A stretch of DNA of 64,000 bases, from NCBI GenBank assembly GCA_021773565.1, contig JAJFJZ010000026.1, positions 62,001-126,000 on the forward strand, read 5' to 3'. The notes beneath the pieces are model-generated. The model did not search any database, had not been told where the DNA came from, and saw only the letters and a program-made list of their open reading frames with translations. The first letter of the stretch is position 1. Each line of letters starts with the position of its first letter. Below are positions 9,179 through 19,536 of this stretch, piece after piece. This DNA is from Gammaproteobacteria bacterium. GTDB taxonomy: Bacteria > Pseudomonadota > Gammaproteobacteria > Pseudomonadales > Azotimanducaceae. A program made the position numbers and the translations under genes.

Positions 9179-10396
9179 CTACAAACAGGAATAAAATGCG
9201 TTTACCAATCTCGTTGCACGGGTTTCATACTCAACACCCAATTCGCCTTGCATCTGATTCATCACATATCCAAACCCTACGTGTTGTATTGGATCTGCAA
9301 ATCCCAGGGATCCACCAGCACCCGAATGGCCGTATGCTGAATCGTTGGGTCCATACGCGTTTTCAGTATTTAGAACAAAACCTCTGGCCCTGCGAACCGG
9401 TCTTTGCAGGACAGGGTCAACTACCATGCCAACTTCTTCACGAGTGGCTTGCTCAAGCACCTCACTCCCGATGATACGTTTTCCCTCAAACTTGCCCTGG
9501 TTCGCCAATCCGGCATATATTTTTGCCACACCTTTGGCACTTGCCTGTCCGTTCGCAGCAGGTATCTCGGCAGAACGCCAAGCCTGCGTTGAGACATCAC
9601 GATAGGGTCCGATAAGGGGATTCATAAGGGACAGTCTATACCAATCAGAAATCTGCAAGGGAGCTTCCGCGTCAGGCTGATGCTCAACACTCGCCTTATT
9701 CAGCTTGCGCACCTGTTTAGGGCTAATCATTTCTGCCACCCTTGGCAGATGTTGTTCGGGTAATCCAATATACACCTCCGCCTCAAGCGGTTTGGCAAAG
9801 GAGCTGTTAAATAATTGCCCGAGGGTAAGCGCTTGTTCAAGGCCTGCATGACTTGCCAGGTCTGTTCCCATCGTGCGCCGAACCAATTCGCCAGCGAGAT
9901 ATCCCCAGGTAATAGCATGATACGCGGCAAGTGTGCCCGGCTCCCAGAGAGGACTCTGTTTTTCCAGAACACCAGTCATATAGTCCCAATTATACAAATC
10001 GGCAACACGTAAAGGTGTTTCAACACCACACAAACCACCCTGATGGGAGAGCAACTGCGCCACAGTCAAGCCATTTTCCGCAGCTTTCAGATCGGGCCAG
10101 TAATCCCTAACCGGCGCTTCATAGTCCAGATAACCTGACTCCACCGCCAATGCAACGACGATTGACGCCATGCCCTTGGTGGTTGAATAGACATTAACAA
10201 GAGTATTTTCCTGCCACGGCTGGAGGCAATTTCTGTCGGTATAACCACCCCACAAATCTACCAGAAGTTCATCACTCTGGTAAATGCACAAGCCAGCACC
10301 CACATCTATGTCAGTCGTGAAATTTGCCTCGAAAAATTGCGCAACCTTTTCAAAACCAGGCTTTACTACTCCACTTATAGGGAATTCACCGTTCAT
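9179..10396 (-). CDS. serine hydrolase of the class C beta-lactamase/esterase family
   Basis: 405 aa. The SxxK nucleophile motif is S71-T-T-K74 in NVYSTTKGMAS, and a tyrosine motif lies in AAYHAITWGYLAGELV near residue 166. The C-terminal GYGHSGAGGSLGFADP-type region (HSGAGG) fits the third active-site element of EstB-like esterases and beta-lactamase-fold hydrolases. There is no signal peptide, so it is probably cytosolic and more likely an esterase or lipase than an antibiotic-resistance enzyme. Its ATG overlaps the end of the WS/DGAT gene by 11 bases, implying translational coupling and a linked role in ester metabolism. Substrate unknown. Confidence 0.85.
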   Translation of the reverse strand: MNGEFPISGVVKPGFEKVAQFFEANFTTDIDVGAGLCIYQSDELLVDLWGGYTDRNCLQPWQENTLVNVYSTTKGMASIVVALAVESGYLDYEAPVRDYWPDLKAAENGLTVAQLLSHQGGLCGVETPLRVADLYNWDYMTGVLEKQSPLWEPGTLAAYHAITWGYLAGELVRRTMGTDLASHAGLEQALTLGQLFNSSFAKPLEAEVYIGLPEQHLPRVAEMISPKQVRKLNKASVEHQPDAEAPLQISDWYRLSLMNPLIGPYRDVSTQAWRSAEIPAANGQASAKGVAKIYAGLANQGKFEGKRIIGSEVLEQATREEVGMVVDPVLQRPVRRARGFVLNTENAYGPNDSAYGHSGAGGSLGFADPIQHVGFGYVMNQMQGELGVEYETRATRLVNAFYSCL

Positions 10397-11825
10397 AAGC
10401 CGTCGGCGAAGCTAAGTGGCGAGCGGCATCAACCGACTCAAAAAAAGACTTTTCGATACAGTCACCAAAGAATGCCGGATCTTCCATCAAATCCCTGCAG
10501 CTGGTTACGGTTACCGTAATTTTGCTATTGTAGCTTAAAACTGCGATAAACAAACTTGCGCTATCTACGAGAGGTCCCATTCCGTACTGCGCCATTAGCC
10601 TGGCTCCGTTCATGTACAAGGGAATTTGCGGTCCGGGTACATTGGTAATAGCCAGATTGGAAACCGGCTTGATACGGGTAGCAGCACCCCATTGCGTGAT
10701 TAGCCGTCCGGCAAGTGCGAGTGTCGAGGATGGAATGTGCTTGTTAATGTCAGTCATCAGGCGAGCACCATAAGCTTTTGTTAATGCTTTAGATTTTTTT
10801 GTTGCATCGTTCACGGCAATCAAACGTTCCATGGGATCCTCAATATCAGTTCGAATCGCGATCAACATCGCAGAAACTCTGTTACCGCCCAGACCTCGCT
10901 CATCCTCACGGCGGGTATTGATGGGTGCCATCGCTACCAGTGATTCTTCCGGCAATTGTTTAAAACTGCCCAGGTAATGCCGTACAGCGCCGCCGACTAC
11001 GGAGACAACCGCATCGTTTAAGGTGGCGCCTGGCACCGTGTTTTTAATCACCTTGAAATCTTCAAGGTCAAAATTCCGCCCCTCAATCACCCGGTGACCC
11101 GAAACGCGGGCATTAAATATGGTTTTTGGAACGGTTCCTGCTGATTCCAGCTTATTGCGCACCAACTTAACCTGTGTGGACGCAAAAGCGGGAACCGCCT
11201 TGCCAAGTACTTCAATCAACTTAAAGGGCGTTTTCACATTGTTTAAAGCGGTACGAGAAAACAGTTCCAGAGCACTGGGTTCGGATTCTCCCCTGAAGGT
11301 TCGATCAGGTGGGCTGGACACGCTTTCAGGGGAAAGGTCATGAATAATAGCGGTTATTTCTGCGCCGGTGGCGCCATCGATAGCAGCATGGTGAAACTTC
11401 GACAAGATTCCATAGCAACCCGGCGGAAAACCTTCCACCCTGTCCAGTCCTTCGATTACATACATTTCCCAAAGTGGGCGTGAACGGTCCAGCATTCGGG
11501 CATGAAGCCGTGCTATCTGGATGCAAAGCTGACGCCAGTCTCCCGGCGCTGGTAACGCGATGTGGCGAACGTGAAACTCGATGTCGAACTCATCATCATT
11601 GATCCAATATGGATAATCGAGACTGAAAGGTACATTAACCAGCTTTTGCCGAAGTGCGCGGATCAGGTGAATGCGCCCCTCTATGTGCTCGATTATCTGC
11701 TTAAAGCGTACCTGCCCACCTGCTGCAGTGGATGGATCATAGATACATAAGCCGCTCACATGCATTGGAGTACGCGCAGATTCCATGTAAAGAAACATCG
11801 CATCCTGGCCACTCAACTGTTCCAC
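10386..11825 (-). CDS. wax ester synthase/diacylglycerol acyltransferase (WS/DGAT)
   Basis: 479 aa from a GTG with AAGGAG 8 bases upstream. The catalytic HHxxxDG motif of the WS/DGAT family is H145-H146-A-A-I-D150-G. Other family blocks are visible: MFLYMESARTPMHV at the N-terminus, RPLWEMYVIEGL before the active site, ATLNDAVVSVVGGA in the middle, and TNVPGPQIPLYMNGA near residue 395. These enzymes move fatty acyl groups from acyl-CoA to long-chain alcohols or diacylglycerol, making wax esters or triacylglycerol in inclusion bodies at the membrane. The downstream hydrolase could break the same esters. The neighbouring acyl-CoA carboxylase supports a lipid-metabolism setting, but which neutral lipid is made cannot be read from sequence. 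Confidence 0.93.
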   Translation of the reverse strand: MEQLSGQDAMFLYMESARTPMHVSGLCIYDPSTAAGGQVRFKQIIEHIEGRIHLIRALRQKLVNVPFSLDYPYWINDDEFDIEFHVRHIALPAPGDWRQLCIQIARLHARMLDRSRPLWEMYVIEGLDRVEGFPPGCYGILSKFHHAAIDGATGAEITAIIHDLSPESVSSPPDRTFRGESEPSALELFSRTALNNVKTPFKLIEVLGKAVPAFASTQVKLVRNKLESAGTVPKTIFNARVSGHRVIEGRNFDLEDFKVIKNTVPGATLNDAVVSVVGGAVRHYLGSFKQLPEESLVAMAPINTRREDERGLGGNRVSAMLIAIRTDIEDPMERLIAVNDATKKSKALTKAYGARLMTDINKHIPSSTLALAGRLITQWGAATRIKPVSNLAITNVPGPQIPLYMNGARLMAQYGMGPLVDSASLFIAVLSYNSKITVTVTSCRDLMEDPAFFGDCIEKSFFESVDAARHLASPTAYER

Positions 11826-11849
11826 TGCAGTATCTCCTTTAAAAACGAC

Positions 11850-13550
11850 TTAAAGTCGCGAACCTGATAATTGTACGTCTGCCATTGCCCATATGAGATC
11901 GAATTTGTCTTCTACCTCCAAAGCCTCGTCAAACTTTTCCTGCGCTTCAAGACTTTGCATTAAACCGAACATCGACCAACCATTTCTAGGGTAAATAGTG
12001 AGATCCTTGCGATACACCGCTTCGGCTTCACCGGGCTTGCCTGCCAGCAAATATGCAATTCCGAGAGACTGCCGGGTTGGGTAATACCAAAAAGGCGGTT
12101 CGGTATAGGGCAGAGTATCCTGAGATGCAACAGCAGCACTAAATTTATCTATTGCCAAATCCAGATCGTTTTCAGCAACAGCAATTTCACCGGTTAAGAG
12201 ATTGTCAGCGATTGTCAGTAAACTGGATGCGGGATAATCCCTTGAGTCCAGAAACACTACTTTTACAGATCCAAGCTGTGCTTTAAGCGCAGCATGTTCC
12301 ACTTTGGCAGCGTCAATGTTGCCCTTGCGACTATAAGCAACCCCACGGGCGTAATGCCAGATAGCGTTTGAGTAACTCAGGTCTGCCGGTGGTTGTGGCT
12401 CGGCCAGTAACTCATCCCATCGACCAAATTGGGTTAGTGCAAGCAGCGGAATGGTATGGAAAAACTCAACTGTGGGGAATTGTTCAATCTGTTCGAGCCG
12501 AATATTTGCAGCTACCTTTCTTGCTGCGGCAATAGATACTTCAGATCGACCTTCCATGCTCGAAGCTGCCCACAAAAAATGAATATTGTGGGGATAATAC
12601 AAGGCCGGGTAAAAACCCTGGGCATTACATTGCGCAATGTATTCTTCATCTACGGAGGCAGCACGAACGTTGGCTTCCGAGGCATCATGGTAGCGCCCTA
12701 CTCGCCAATATATATGGGCTGGCATATGCACCAGATGACCTGAACCGGGAACAAGTGTTGCCAGTTCATCTGCAGCTGACTCAGCCCGCTGTGGGTTTTT
12801 TGACGCTTCAATTGCATGGATGTACAAATGCAATGCCAAAGGATGCTGGGGATCATTTTCGATTATACGCTCAAGACTTGAAATTACCTTAACCGTATCC
12901 GGCTTTGGATCTCCACCTCCTAACCAGTAATTCCAGGGCATAGTGTTCATAAGCGCTTCAGCATATAAAGCGGCCGCATCGTTATCTTCAGGATATTTGG
13001 CAGCCAGTTTGCCCATTGCTTCTGCGTAAGCCAGATCCAGAGGTCGCCTGGCAGAGGTCACATCTCCGTTATAACGCGCTGAAAGTGCATCTATATAGTC
13101 ACCTTCCTTCTTCGAAGCAAATTCCTTCAATGCGAGCGCTTTTTGCAGTACGTCATATGCGGCCATACGATCTGCATCCGACATAATCACCGAGCCGTTA
13201 CTGGTGACATTTATGTTCGGCCCAATCGCCAGGGCTTCACCCCAAAAGCACATGGCACATTTTGGATCAAGTTTCTGTGCTGCCTTGAACGAGCGTATTG
13301 ACTCGGCATGATTAAAGCCGAATGCGAGAACCAGTCCCTGATCAAAATAACGTTGAACGCTTGGCTCCGCAGCGGTTATTTCCAGCGTGTGAACACCCAA
13401 ACCCGAAAACAGCGGTGCTCCGGCTCTAAGTGCAAGTGCTGCATCTGATTCGCTCGATTGCAAACTGGATGCAACATTATCGGTTGCCGGTGCTTCTGAA
13501 CAAGCAAGCAACAGTAAAAAAAGTGAAAAACCAAGTGCCACAAATTTCAT
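11850..13550 (-). CDS. TPR-repeat lipoprotein, function unknown
   Basis: 566 aa from the ATG at 13550, chosen because GGGGGA sits 4-5 bases upstream; a GTG at 13562 is less likely. The first residues MKFVALGFSLFLLLLACSE are a lipoprotein signal with a plausible lipobox ending at the cysteine. The mature protein is made of helical repeats resembling TPRs: FNHAESIRSFKAAQKLDPKCAMCFWGEALA, ALHLYIHAIEASKNPQRAESAADELA and AGKPGEAEAVYRKDLTIYPRNGWSMFGLMQSLE. Two CxxC-like pairs are present (KCAMC). It is probably anchored to a membrane and binds partners through the repeats. It lies 24 bases upstream of the WS/DGAT gene on the same strand. Confidence 0.75.
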   Translation of the reverse strand: MKFVALGFSLFLLLLACSEAPATDNVASSLQSSESDAALALRAGAPLFSGLGVHTLEITAAEPSVQRYFDQGLVLAFGFNHAESIRSFKAAQKLDPKCAMCFWGEALAIGPNINVTSNGSVIMSDADRMAAYDVLQKALALKEFASKKEGDYIDALSARYNGDVTSARRPLDLAYAEAMGKLAAKYPEDNDAAALYAEALMNTMPWNYWLGGGDPKPDTVKVISSLERIIENDPQHPLALHLYIHAIEASKNPQRAESAADELATLVPGSGHLVHMPAHIYWRVGRYHDASEANVRAASVDEEYIAQCNAQGFYPALYYPHNIHFLWAASSMEGRSEVSIAAARKVAANIRLEQIEQFPTVEFFHTIPLLALTQFGRWDELLAEPQPPADLSYSNAIWHYARGVAYSRKGNIDAAKVEHAALKAQLGSVKVVFLDSRDYPASSLLTIADNLLTGEIAVAENDLDLAIDKFSAAVASQDTLPYTEPPFWYYPTRQSLGIAYLLAGKPGEAEAVYRKDLTIYPRNGWSMFGLMQSLEAQEKFDEALEVEDKFDLIWAMADVQLSGSRL

Positions 13551-13601
13551 TTTATCCCCCACAATTAATCTGAATAAGACCTACACGTCTGGCCAAGCCA
13601 C

Positions 13602-16463
13602 TCATGCCACGTGCCCAACAAAAGCTTGAGTACACTTACGACGAGCCCGTAAGTTATCTTCTTTTGAAACCGGAACTGGAACTTCGTCAGGTGTTACCTT
13701 AAACAATACCTGTCCCTTCTTGATAATCTGTCCATCTGTGTCCAGCATCACCTCATTCACAGTACCGGCAAACGAAGCATACACCGTATTAAACATTTTC
13801 ATCACTTCTACGAGATACAGGGGGTCTCCCTGGTCAAAATGCTGGTCAACACATATAAAACTTTGTGCATCTGGCGCTTCTCGAGAATAGAACATACCTC
13901 CACTTACCGCCACTATCTCATCTGTGCGCGCCACGGGTGGCGGTGCCAGCACTTTCTGCATCGCCTTTTGCGTTTCGTTGTCTTGTAATTTCGCCGGAAT
14001 TTTTATACTCAAATCTGCGTTGACACCAAGCTTATAAAAACCACTATCCATGGCACAATAGGGTAGTAAAAATAGTACATCCATACCCAATTGATAACCT
14101 GAATGTGCTGCCAGTACTTTCTTCCAAAGCGCAGATGTAAAGCCTTTGGGAGGTTTATGCATATCCAACACTGCTGAAAGCGCATGCCAATCCGAAATAT
14201 TCAGTCTTTGGTTTAACTCCTGGTAGAAAGCATCGGCATCAACCAGCAACAGCCGATCGTGCTCCCAAATCTGATGCAGGGCTGCATCATCTTCCGAATA
14301 ATCCATATCCAGAAAATGGTAGGTCTCCGACAATATTTCTATGGGGTTTCTGTTCCAATGCATTTTGCCCTTACTTACTGAGAAATCAAAGCGGTGTTGA
14401 GCCAACCATCCTGCCAGAAGATGAGGGTCCTCGAAGAGTTTTTGTACAGGACGCTGTATCAGACTGCGTTTACGCTCCACCACCTGTTGAATGGCCTCGC
14501 CTGCTGCTTTTGAAGTGGACATTGCTTCCAAATGCATTCGAAGAATGGAATTGTAGGCGTACCCTATATCAAGATTGTCTGCGCATTGTTTTATCAATCC
14601 AACAGCGGCTAAATAAGGCGCAATAAATGCCGTGCTTGGCCGGGCATTTGCCCCATTCCCCAAAAACCAGTTTATTAGCCCGTAGTGAAATTGATGATTG
14701 GTATCCAGGTTCACGCCTGAAATTCGTGTCCGTCTTAGAATCTCGGCCATAGACTGCAGGGATTCCGGTCGGTTGTCACCGGTGGTCAGCAGCAGGGCAA
14801 TGTTGGAATCGTACGCCCCGCTCACATGGTATTTCATAAATACGTCGGTATCCGGATTATGTAAACTGATACCCTGATCATCACGAATCTCGCCCGCCAA
14901 TACGTTGGACCAACTACTTATTATTCCACCGGCATGGGGTTGAAGTGCGGCGTTAGTGGCATTCAGGCGCACTTCCACAGCGCTGTTTTTGCGCACGTAT
15001 CTTTCCGGCCTCGGTAGTCGTGAACCGTGACATGCCAGTAACACCATAAGCTCTAGAATCGAATCAACATAGAGTGATTCAGTTGGGTTCTCCGGGCTAG
15101 TAAAGCACAAGCCATAACACAGCTCACTTACCCTGTGCTCTACCTGTACCCGAGTATTCATTTCCATAAAGAAGTGTCTTTTTTTGTCAACAATACACTC
15201 AAAGGTAGAAACCGAATCGAGTGCTACTGCCTCGCCAAACCTTACCGCCTCTTCTTCCATAGTCTGCAGGGACAACAGTTCAGCACGCAGAGCGGTAACT
15301 TCAGCTTTGCGGCCGGCAACTGATGCAGTTTCTACTGCCTTGGATAGTTCTTCCAGAGTAACTGAAACTTCAATTAGTTTTTGTTCATGCATTTGTAACG
15401 AGCAATCACGACCACCCAGAGTAATACACCAGTCGCCATTTCCAACAACCTGAATTTCCATATGCCTTGTCGATTCAATATTCAACTCAAGCAATACATT
15501 TTTGTTATCACCAACTGCGTTGCACTTCACCTCCGCAAGAATCTCGCGGTACAAAACTGGAGCCTGTTTTACCGCCAGGTTAAGCTGTTGTTGTTTGCTG
15601 CCCTTAAAGCTGTCTGGAGCCGCCAGAATTCTTTGTCCCTTTCCCCCTCCGCCACCAATAGCCTTAAGGCGGATCCTGCTACCAGGATTCTCCCTGAACA
15701 ATTTACGCGTTTGAATCTCCAACTGTTTAGACAGTTGCTCAATATCTACCAGATCCAGTCCCTTCGAATATGCAGCTGCAAGAACCGCATCTGCCTGGTT
15801 GTGCAGGGTTTCAGAATCCTGCCAAAGCTGCGAATTCAGCTTAAGACCCTTGCTTCGGCACAGTGTTTTTAATGCAGCCTGGTCGGAATAGATATCCAGA
15901 AGCGTCAAGGCAGTAAGATTGTCAACGCCAGGCGTGACAGAAACCCCAACATCCAGTGCTGTCCGTTTAGCTTCATCCTTTTGTCCAGCACGCTTTACGG
16001 TATGCGAACATGGTCCGATAAAGAGAAGCTCTGCCCTTTCGATGGCTAAAACGAGTGCTTCGTCTTCAGCCATAAATCCATAGCCTGCAAATACAGCGTT
16101 GTAATTATTCTCCCTTGCAATGGCTATAATCTGATCGATGCGCTGTTGTCGCTCCTCGCGGCTAAGCCCGGAATAGTCTGGCACTCGATGTAGGCGCTGC
16201 GGATCTGTAAGTTTTCTCAACTCCGGAGCCAACGCGGCGGGGTAAGTAATGGAATCTTTCTCCGAAAGAAGAATACCGTAAGTCGTAATACCCATTTCGT
16301 CAAAGGTATCCATTGCCTCTTTACGGACAGGCCCTCGACAAATTATCAATGGTTTTAGGCTTTCACAACCAAAACTCGAAACCCACTCGGATGCTGAGGA
16401 AGTCAGACGTCGATTTTTGTGAATCAGCGGGTTAGACAGATAGGACGCATTGCTTTTTTTCAA
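13602..16463 (-). CDS. biotin carboxylase fused to biotin carboxyl carrier domain (acyl-CoA carboxylase alpha chain)
   Basis: 953 aa from a TTG start with AGAGGGA about 6 bases upstream; it overlaps the stop of the carboxyltransferase gene (TTGA). The N-terminal carboxylase domain carries [11 protein letters not shown], a glycine-rich ATP loop GGGGGKG and the metal/biotin site [16 protein letters not shown]. The C-terminal biotinyl domain has [10 protein letters not shown] with biotin-accepting K889. With the partner subunit it would carboxylate acetyl-, propionyl- or another acyl-CoA. It is much longer than ordinary alpha chains (about 660 aa). One extra stretch of 70-80 residues sits just before the glycine loop, and a long helical middle region links carboxylase and biotin domains. 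The substrate is not predictable by eye. Confidence 0.85.
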   Translation of the reverse strand: MKKSNASYLSNPLIHKNRRLTSSASEWVSSFGCESLKPLIICRGPVRKEAMDTFDEMGITTYGILLSEKDSITYPAALAPELRKLTDPQRLHRVPDYSGLSREERQQRIDQIIAIARENNYNAVFAGYGFMAEDEALVLAIERAELLFIGPCSHTVKRAGQKDEAKRTALDVGVSVTPGVDNLTALTLLDIYSDQAALKTLCRSKGLKLNSQLWQDSETLHNQADAVLAAAYSKGLDLVDIEQLSKQLEIQTRKLFRENPGSRIRLKAIGGGGGKGQRILAAPDSFKGSKQQQLNLAVKQAPVLYREILAEVKCNAVGDNKNVLLELNIESTRHMEIQVVGNGDWCITLGGRDCSLQMHEQKLIEVSVTLEELSKAVETASVAGRKAEVTALRAELLSLQTMEEEAVRFGEAVALDSVSTFECIVDKKRHFFMEMNTRVQVEHRVSELCYGLCFTSPENPTESLYVDSILELMVLLACHGSRLPRPERYVRKNSAVEVRLNATNAALQPHAGGIISSWSNVLAGEIRDDQGISLHNPDTDVFMKYHVSGAYDSNIALLLTTGDNRPESLQSMAEILRRTRISGVNLDTNHQFHYGLINWFLGNGANARPSTAFIAPYLAAVGLIKQCADNLDIGYAYNSILRMHLEAMSTSKAAGEAIQQVVERKRSLIQRPVQKLFEDPHLLAGWLAQHRFDFSVSKGKMHWNRNPIEILSETYHFLDMDYSEDDAALHQIWEHDRLLLVDADAFYQELNQRLNISDWHALSAVLDMHKPPKGFTSALWKKVLAAHSGYQLGMDVLFLLPYCAMDSGFYKLGVNADLSIKIPAKLQDNETQKAMQKVLAPPPVARTDEIVAVSGGMFYSREAPDAQSFICVDQHFDQGDPLYLVEVMKMFNTVYASFAGTVNEVMLDTDGQIIKKGQVLFKVTPDEVPVPVSKEDNLRARRKCTQAFVGHVA

Positions 16464-18112
16464 TGGAATTCCCTCTGTACACCTTCATAGGGTTTAACCC
16501 GATAATGACGAAGATGCAATGTCATGTTATCTACCAGCACTGTTCTTAACTGCGCTGGCATAACCAAGCGCGAAATGGATCCAAGACCAAGCGCCTCAAT
16601 CGGGTTCATTATTTCTGCTTCGTATCTCGCTGATAACCGTTTTTCCTCAGATTTTTTCCATTGCGGGGAATTGCCGGAGGATCGAATGAATTTTAGTTCA
16701 TCTTTATACACAAATTCGATTCCGGGGGGACCCATAACAGCAACCCGCGTGGTTGGAAGTGCAACCACCAGATCCGCTCCGGTTGGATAATTATTGTAGG
16801 AAGCATAAGCTCCACCAATCGCATTACGCACCAGCACCAAAAATCTCGGTGTTCGTAAGTCTACGATTGCATCAAGCATCGCCCGTCCTGCTTGTACTAT
16901 CCCCCGACTTTCCTGTTCCTTGCCTGGTAGAAAACCGGTCGTGTCTTCCATAAAAATGATCGGAATATTGTAAATATTACAAAATCGAATAAACCGGGCA
17001 TTCTTATATGCTGCGTCAATGTCAATCTGACCGGATCCCACTGCAGAATTGTTAGCAACAAAACCAATCACATGTCCGCCCATTCTGCCAAATGCAGTGA
17101 TCGTATTTCTCGCTCGATCCGGCTGCACTTCAAAAAAATCCCCGTGGTCGCATATCTGTTGAATTATAATGCTTACATCAAATGGCGTATTGAATCCGGT
17201 TGGGGAATTGAAGGTCTTTTTTAGTAATATATCTACATCCCAGGTTTCGCGATCTAGAGGATCGGAGGTTGATTGAAATCGTGGCGCCCGATTATTATTG
17301 TCTGGCAAGTAGCGCAACAGTTCTTTCACTTTCTCCAGAGCGGCTACTTCATCCTCGACAATAAAATCGGCTACGCCGGTCTTGCTATGCACTCCCGGAC
17401 CACCCAGTTCGTCTGCCGTAATATCTTCACCAAGCACAGATTTGACAACTCCAGGACCGGTTAACCCAAAAAATGTATCCTTTGGTTGTATGAGGAAACT
17501 GCCCTGTCTGGGTAAGTACGAACCGCCTCCTGCATTAAAACCAAACATACACATAATGGAAGGTACAATGCCGCTTATTTTCCGGAGCGCAGTAAACGCT
17601 TCAGCATATCCGTCCAGCCCTCCGACTCCGGCTGGAACATAGGCTCCAGCAGAATCGTTCAGGCCGACAAGAGGAATACCCAGTTTCCCGGCAAGTTCGA
17701 ATAGGCGTGCCAGCTTTGCGCCGTTTGTCGCATCCATGGAACCTGCACGGATAGTAAAGTCATGCCCGTAAAGTGCCACATCACGACCCTTGATATTTAC
17801 GATTGCTGTCACCAGAGATGCGCCATCAAGGTTTTCACCCCAGTTCTGGTACAACACATTGGGCTTTTTGTCGCTAAGTACCTGAATGCGTTCCCAGACG
17901 GTCATGCGGTTTTTCAGGTGCTGGCGCTGAATGTTTTTTATGCCAGCAGAGCTGTATGGCCGTTTCACCAGCTCATGGGCTCGATGCAAGGCTTCTTCAT
18001 ACCGTCCTGGTTCATAACCTATCTGGCCAGGAACGGAAAACACCATCTCATTTTTTCTGGCAAATGGGTTATCCAGAGAGGGCGAAATTCTAGGGTCTGC
18101 CTTTATCGTCAT
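16460..18112 (-). CDS. acyl-CoA carboxylase carboxyltransferase (beta) subunit
   Basis: 550 aa with both N- and C-lobes of the crotonase-like carboxyltransferase fold. Visible motifs are [33 protein letters not shown] near residue 120, [22 protein letters not shown] near 155, [18 protein letters not shown] near 195, and in the C-lobe [20 protein letters not shown] followed by [22 protein letters not shown]. It transfers the carboxyl group from carboxybiotin to the acyl-CoA. The next gene, the biotin carboxylase, overlaps by 4 bases, so the two subunits are translationally coupled. Together they form a two-gene enzyme like propionyl-, geranyl- or methylcrotonyl-CoA carboxylases; the usual leucine-pathway neighbours are absent. 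Confidence 0.9.
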   Translation of the reverse strand: MTIKADPRISPSLDNPFARKNEMVFSVPGQIGYEPGRYEEALHRAHELVKRPYSSAGIKNIQRQHLKNRMTVWERIQVLSDKKPNVLYQNWGENLDGASLVTAIVNIKGRDVALYGHDFTIRAGSMDATNGAKLARLFELAGKLGIPLVGLNDSAGAYVPAGVGGLDGYAEAFTALRKISGIVPSIMCMFGFNAGGGSYLPRQGSFLIQPKDTFFGLTGPGVVKSVLGEDITADELGGPGVHSKTGVADFIVEDEVAALEKVKELLRYLPDNNNRAPRFQSTSDPLDRETWDVDILLKKTFNSPTGFNTPFDVSIIIQQICDHGDFFEVQPDRARNTITAFGRMGGHVIGFVANNSAVGSGQIDIDAAYKNARFIRFCNIYNIPIIFMEDTTGFLPGKEQESRGIVQAGRAMLDAIVDLRTPRFLVLVRNAIGGAYASYNNYPTGADLVVALPTTRVAVMGPPGIEFVYKDELKFIRSSGNSPQWKKSEEKRLSARYEAEIMNPIEALGLGSISRLVMPAQLRTVLVDNMTLHLRHYRVKPYEGVQREFH

Positions 18113-18147
18113 ATTAGTCCAGTAATTTGCCTGTCCGGAGTGTCGGC

Positions 18148-18300
18148 TTAGTAGTTAAAATTCTGGAATAAGATATATGCCGGTATGCCGAATAAAAAGT
18201 AGAGAATTAGCCCGGTAACTATCAAAGCCCCAACTGGCTTGGCATATTTATCGAAAATACCCGATTCTTCAGTCTTTGGATGTTTCTGGTCCTGTTCCAT
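18148..18300 (-). CDS. 50-residue single-span membrane protein, unknown
   Basis: A short frame from ATG at 18300 to TAA at 18148 encodes 50 residues: a charged N-terminus ([22 protein letters not shown]) and one hydrophobic helix ([23 protein letters not shown]) with a short polar tail (QNFNY). The composition is strongly protein-like, with a clear cytosolic head and a membrane span. It lies 35 bases upstream of the carboxyltransferase gene on the same strand, so it may be the first gene of that operon. The Shine-Dalgarno is poor (GAAG). I recognise no family. Confidence 0.5.
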   Translation of the reverse strand: MEQDQKHPKTEESGIFDKYAKPVGALIVTGLILYFLFGIPAYILFQNFNY

Positions 18301-18522
18301 AGCTTATTCTTCAAAAATCTGTTGTTAAATGATATCAGTTTTTCGACCACGGTCATTTCTCCAGCTTCATTTAATTTGCAACTTTCAATGCCGCCGTGTG
18401 CAAGAGGCGTGTATTATTGTCTTGATTCCTAATATGGTGTAAAAGTAAGCCTGTGAGCGGGATTACTCATGCGCAATGAGCTAACAATAATAACGATAGT
18501 ACTCAATTAAGGAGAATTTTCT

Positions 18523-19092
18523 TTGCAAAGGTTAAGACACTATTTTGTCAGCGATAATATGGACGACCTGGAGGTATTTGAAGAACAGCTCGAGGCAGCC
18601 GGTGTAGCTACTCCCCAAATCCACGTGCTCACTCTGAACGATGCTGAAGCAGAGAGCCACGATCATATCCATGAAGTCACTTCTCTAATGAAAACAGACC
18701 TTGTTCGCTCCTGGGAGATAGGGGCGCTAATAGGAGTGGTGGTTGCCGGGCTTATATTAGTTACAGCCTATTTTGCCGGCTGGACCGAAACGGTCGTTGG
18801 CTGGATGCCGTTTATTTTTCTTTCCATCGTGGCGTTGGGGTTTTGTACCTGGGAAGGTGGGCTGCTGGGCATACAGAAACCAAACCATAATTTCGAGCGA
18901 TTTCAGTCTGCACTGAACGAAGGCAAACACGTCATTTTTATGGATCTGGACGCCAGTCAGGAAAGCATACTGGAGAATCTGATTGCCAAACATCCACAGG
19001 TAGAAAAAGCGGGTACGGGGTCCTCAACTCTGCCGTTTATTGTGTATTTTGAAACACGCCTTCCGGAGTTGCTGAAGGAAACCTTGCCATAA
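18523..19092 (+). CDS. conserved inner-membrane protein with two TM segments (annotated in relatives as NAD/FAD-utilizing enzyme)
   Basis: 189 aa from a TTG start with GGAGA 7 bases upstream, the best-placed ribosome site here. Residues 1-60 form a soluble domain (MQRLRHYFVSDNMDDLEVFEEQLEAAG). Two membrane helices at about 66-85 and 92-110 follow, then a loop GGLLGIQKPNHNFERF and a soluble C-terminal domain (HVIFMDLDASQESILENLIAKHPQVEKAG). This resembles small gammaproteobacterial proteins annotated from weak similarity to flavin enzymes; no nucleotide-binding motif is visible, so that name is not supported by the sequence. It is a single gene between two opposing operons and ends at a strong hairpin. 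Confidence 0.65.
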   Translation: MQRLRHYFVSDNMDDLEVFEEQLEAAGVATPQIHVLTLNDAEAESHDHIHEVTSLMKTDLVRSWEIGALIGVVVAGLILVTAYFAGWTETVVGWMPFIFLSIVALGFCTWEGGLLGIQKPNHNFERFQSALNEGKHVIFMDLDASQESILENLIAKHPQVEKAGTGSSTLPFIVYFETRLPELLKETLP

Positions 19093-19114
19093 AATTTATC
19101 CATAATTTTTTATA

Positions 19115-19150
19115 AAGAAAAAGGCGCTTCTATTGAAGCGCCTTTCTTTT
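19115..19150. terminator. bidirectional intrinsic terminator
   Basis: A perfect 10-bp stem AAGGCGCTTC / GAAGCGCCTT (19121-19130 and 19135-19144) with a TATT loop. It is followed by TCTTTT on the plus strand and preceded by AAAGAAA, which gives a T-rich tail on the minus strand. It sits between the convergent ends of the 189-aa membrane protein gene and the cytochrome oxidase operon and can stop both transcripts. Confidence 0.9.
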
Positions 19151-19162
19151 ATCCGTATGAAT

Positions 19163-19495
19163 TTACTTGGCAAAAAGATGCCAGTCAGAAAAGAATTCCA
19201 GACGTGTAAAGAAGGTGTAATCTGCCTCAAGAGACATCAGTGCAATTAAAACCCCTATCACCAGAGGCGGCACCAAAATTGCGTACACTATAGCGAGACG
19301 CTCCCAAACCATATGCATGAATACAGCGACGATTAGGCCCGCTTTCAAAAACATAAATATGAGAATAAGCGTCCACCGTGTATAACCCTGAAAATCAAGA
19401 TAGTCCACCATATACGACAAGGTGCTTAATACGAACAATAGCCCCCATATCCAGAAGTATATTGCGATCGGGTGCTGCTGACCTTCCTGAGACAT
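19163..19495 (-). CDS. coxD: cytochrome c oxidase subunit IV (prokaryotic type)
   Basis: 110 aa with three hydrophobic segments: FWIWGLLFVLSTLSYMVDYL, WTLILIFMFLKAGLIVAVFMHM and AIVYAILVPPLVIGVLIAL. The KAGLIVAVFMHMVWE stretch is typical of the prokaryotic COX4/CtaF small subunit, which packs against subunits I and III of aa3 and caa3 oxidases in the inner membrane. It is the last gene of the cox operon, 41 bases after the second subunit III gene, and is followed by a strong terminator. The gene symbol is a family-level choice; other names (ctaF) are in use. Confidence 0.85.
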   Translation of the reverse strand: MSQEGQQHPIAIYFWIWGLLFVLSTLSYMVDYLDFQGYTRWTLILIFMFLKAGLIVAVFMHMVWERLAIVYAILVPPLVIGVLIALMSLEADYTFFTRLEFFSDWHLFAK

Positions 19496-19536
19496 AATTA
19501 CCCCTTTAACTAGTTGTTATCTCAACCAAAATCGAT

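Noticed and set aside
9179-10396. Antibiotic-resistance beta-lactamase
   Set aside because: It has no signal peptide and lies in a lipid gene block. The SxxK and HSGAGG motifs also fit esterases.
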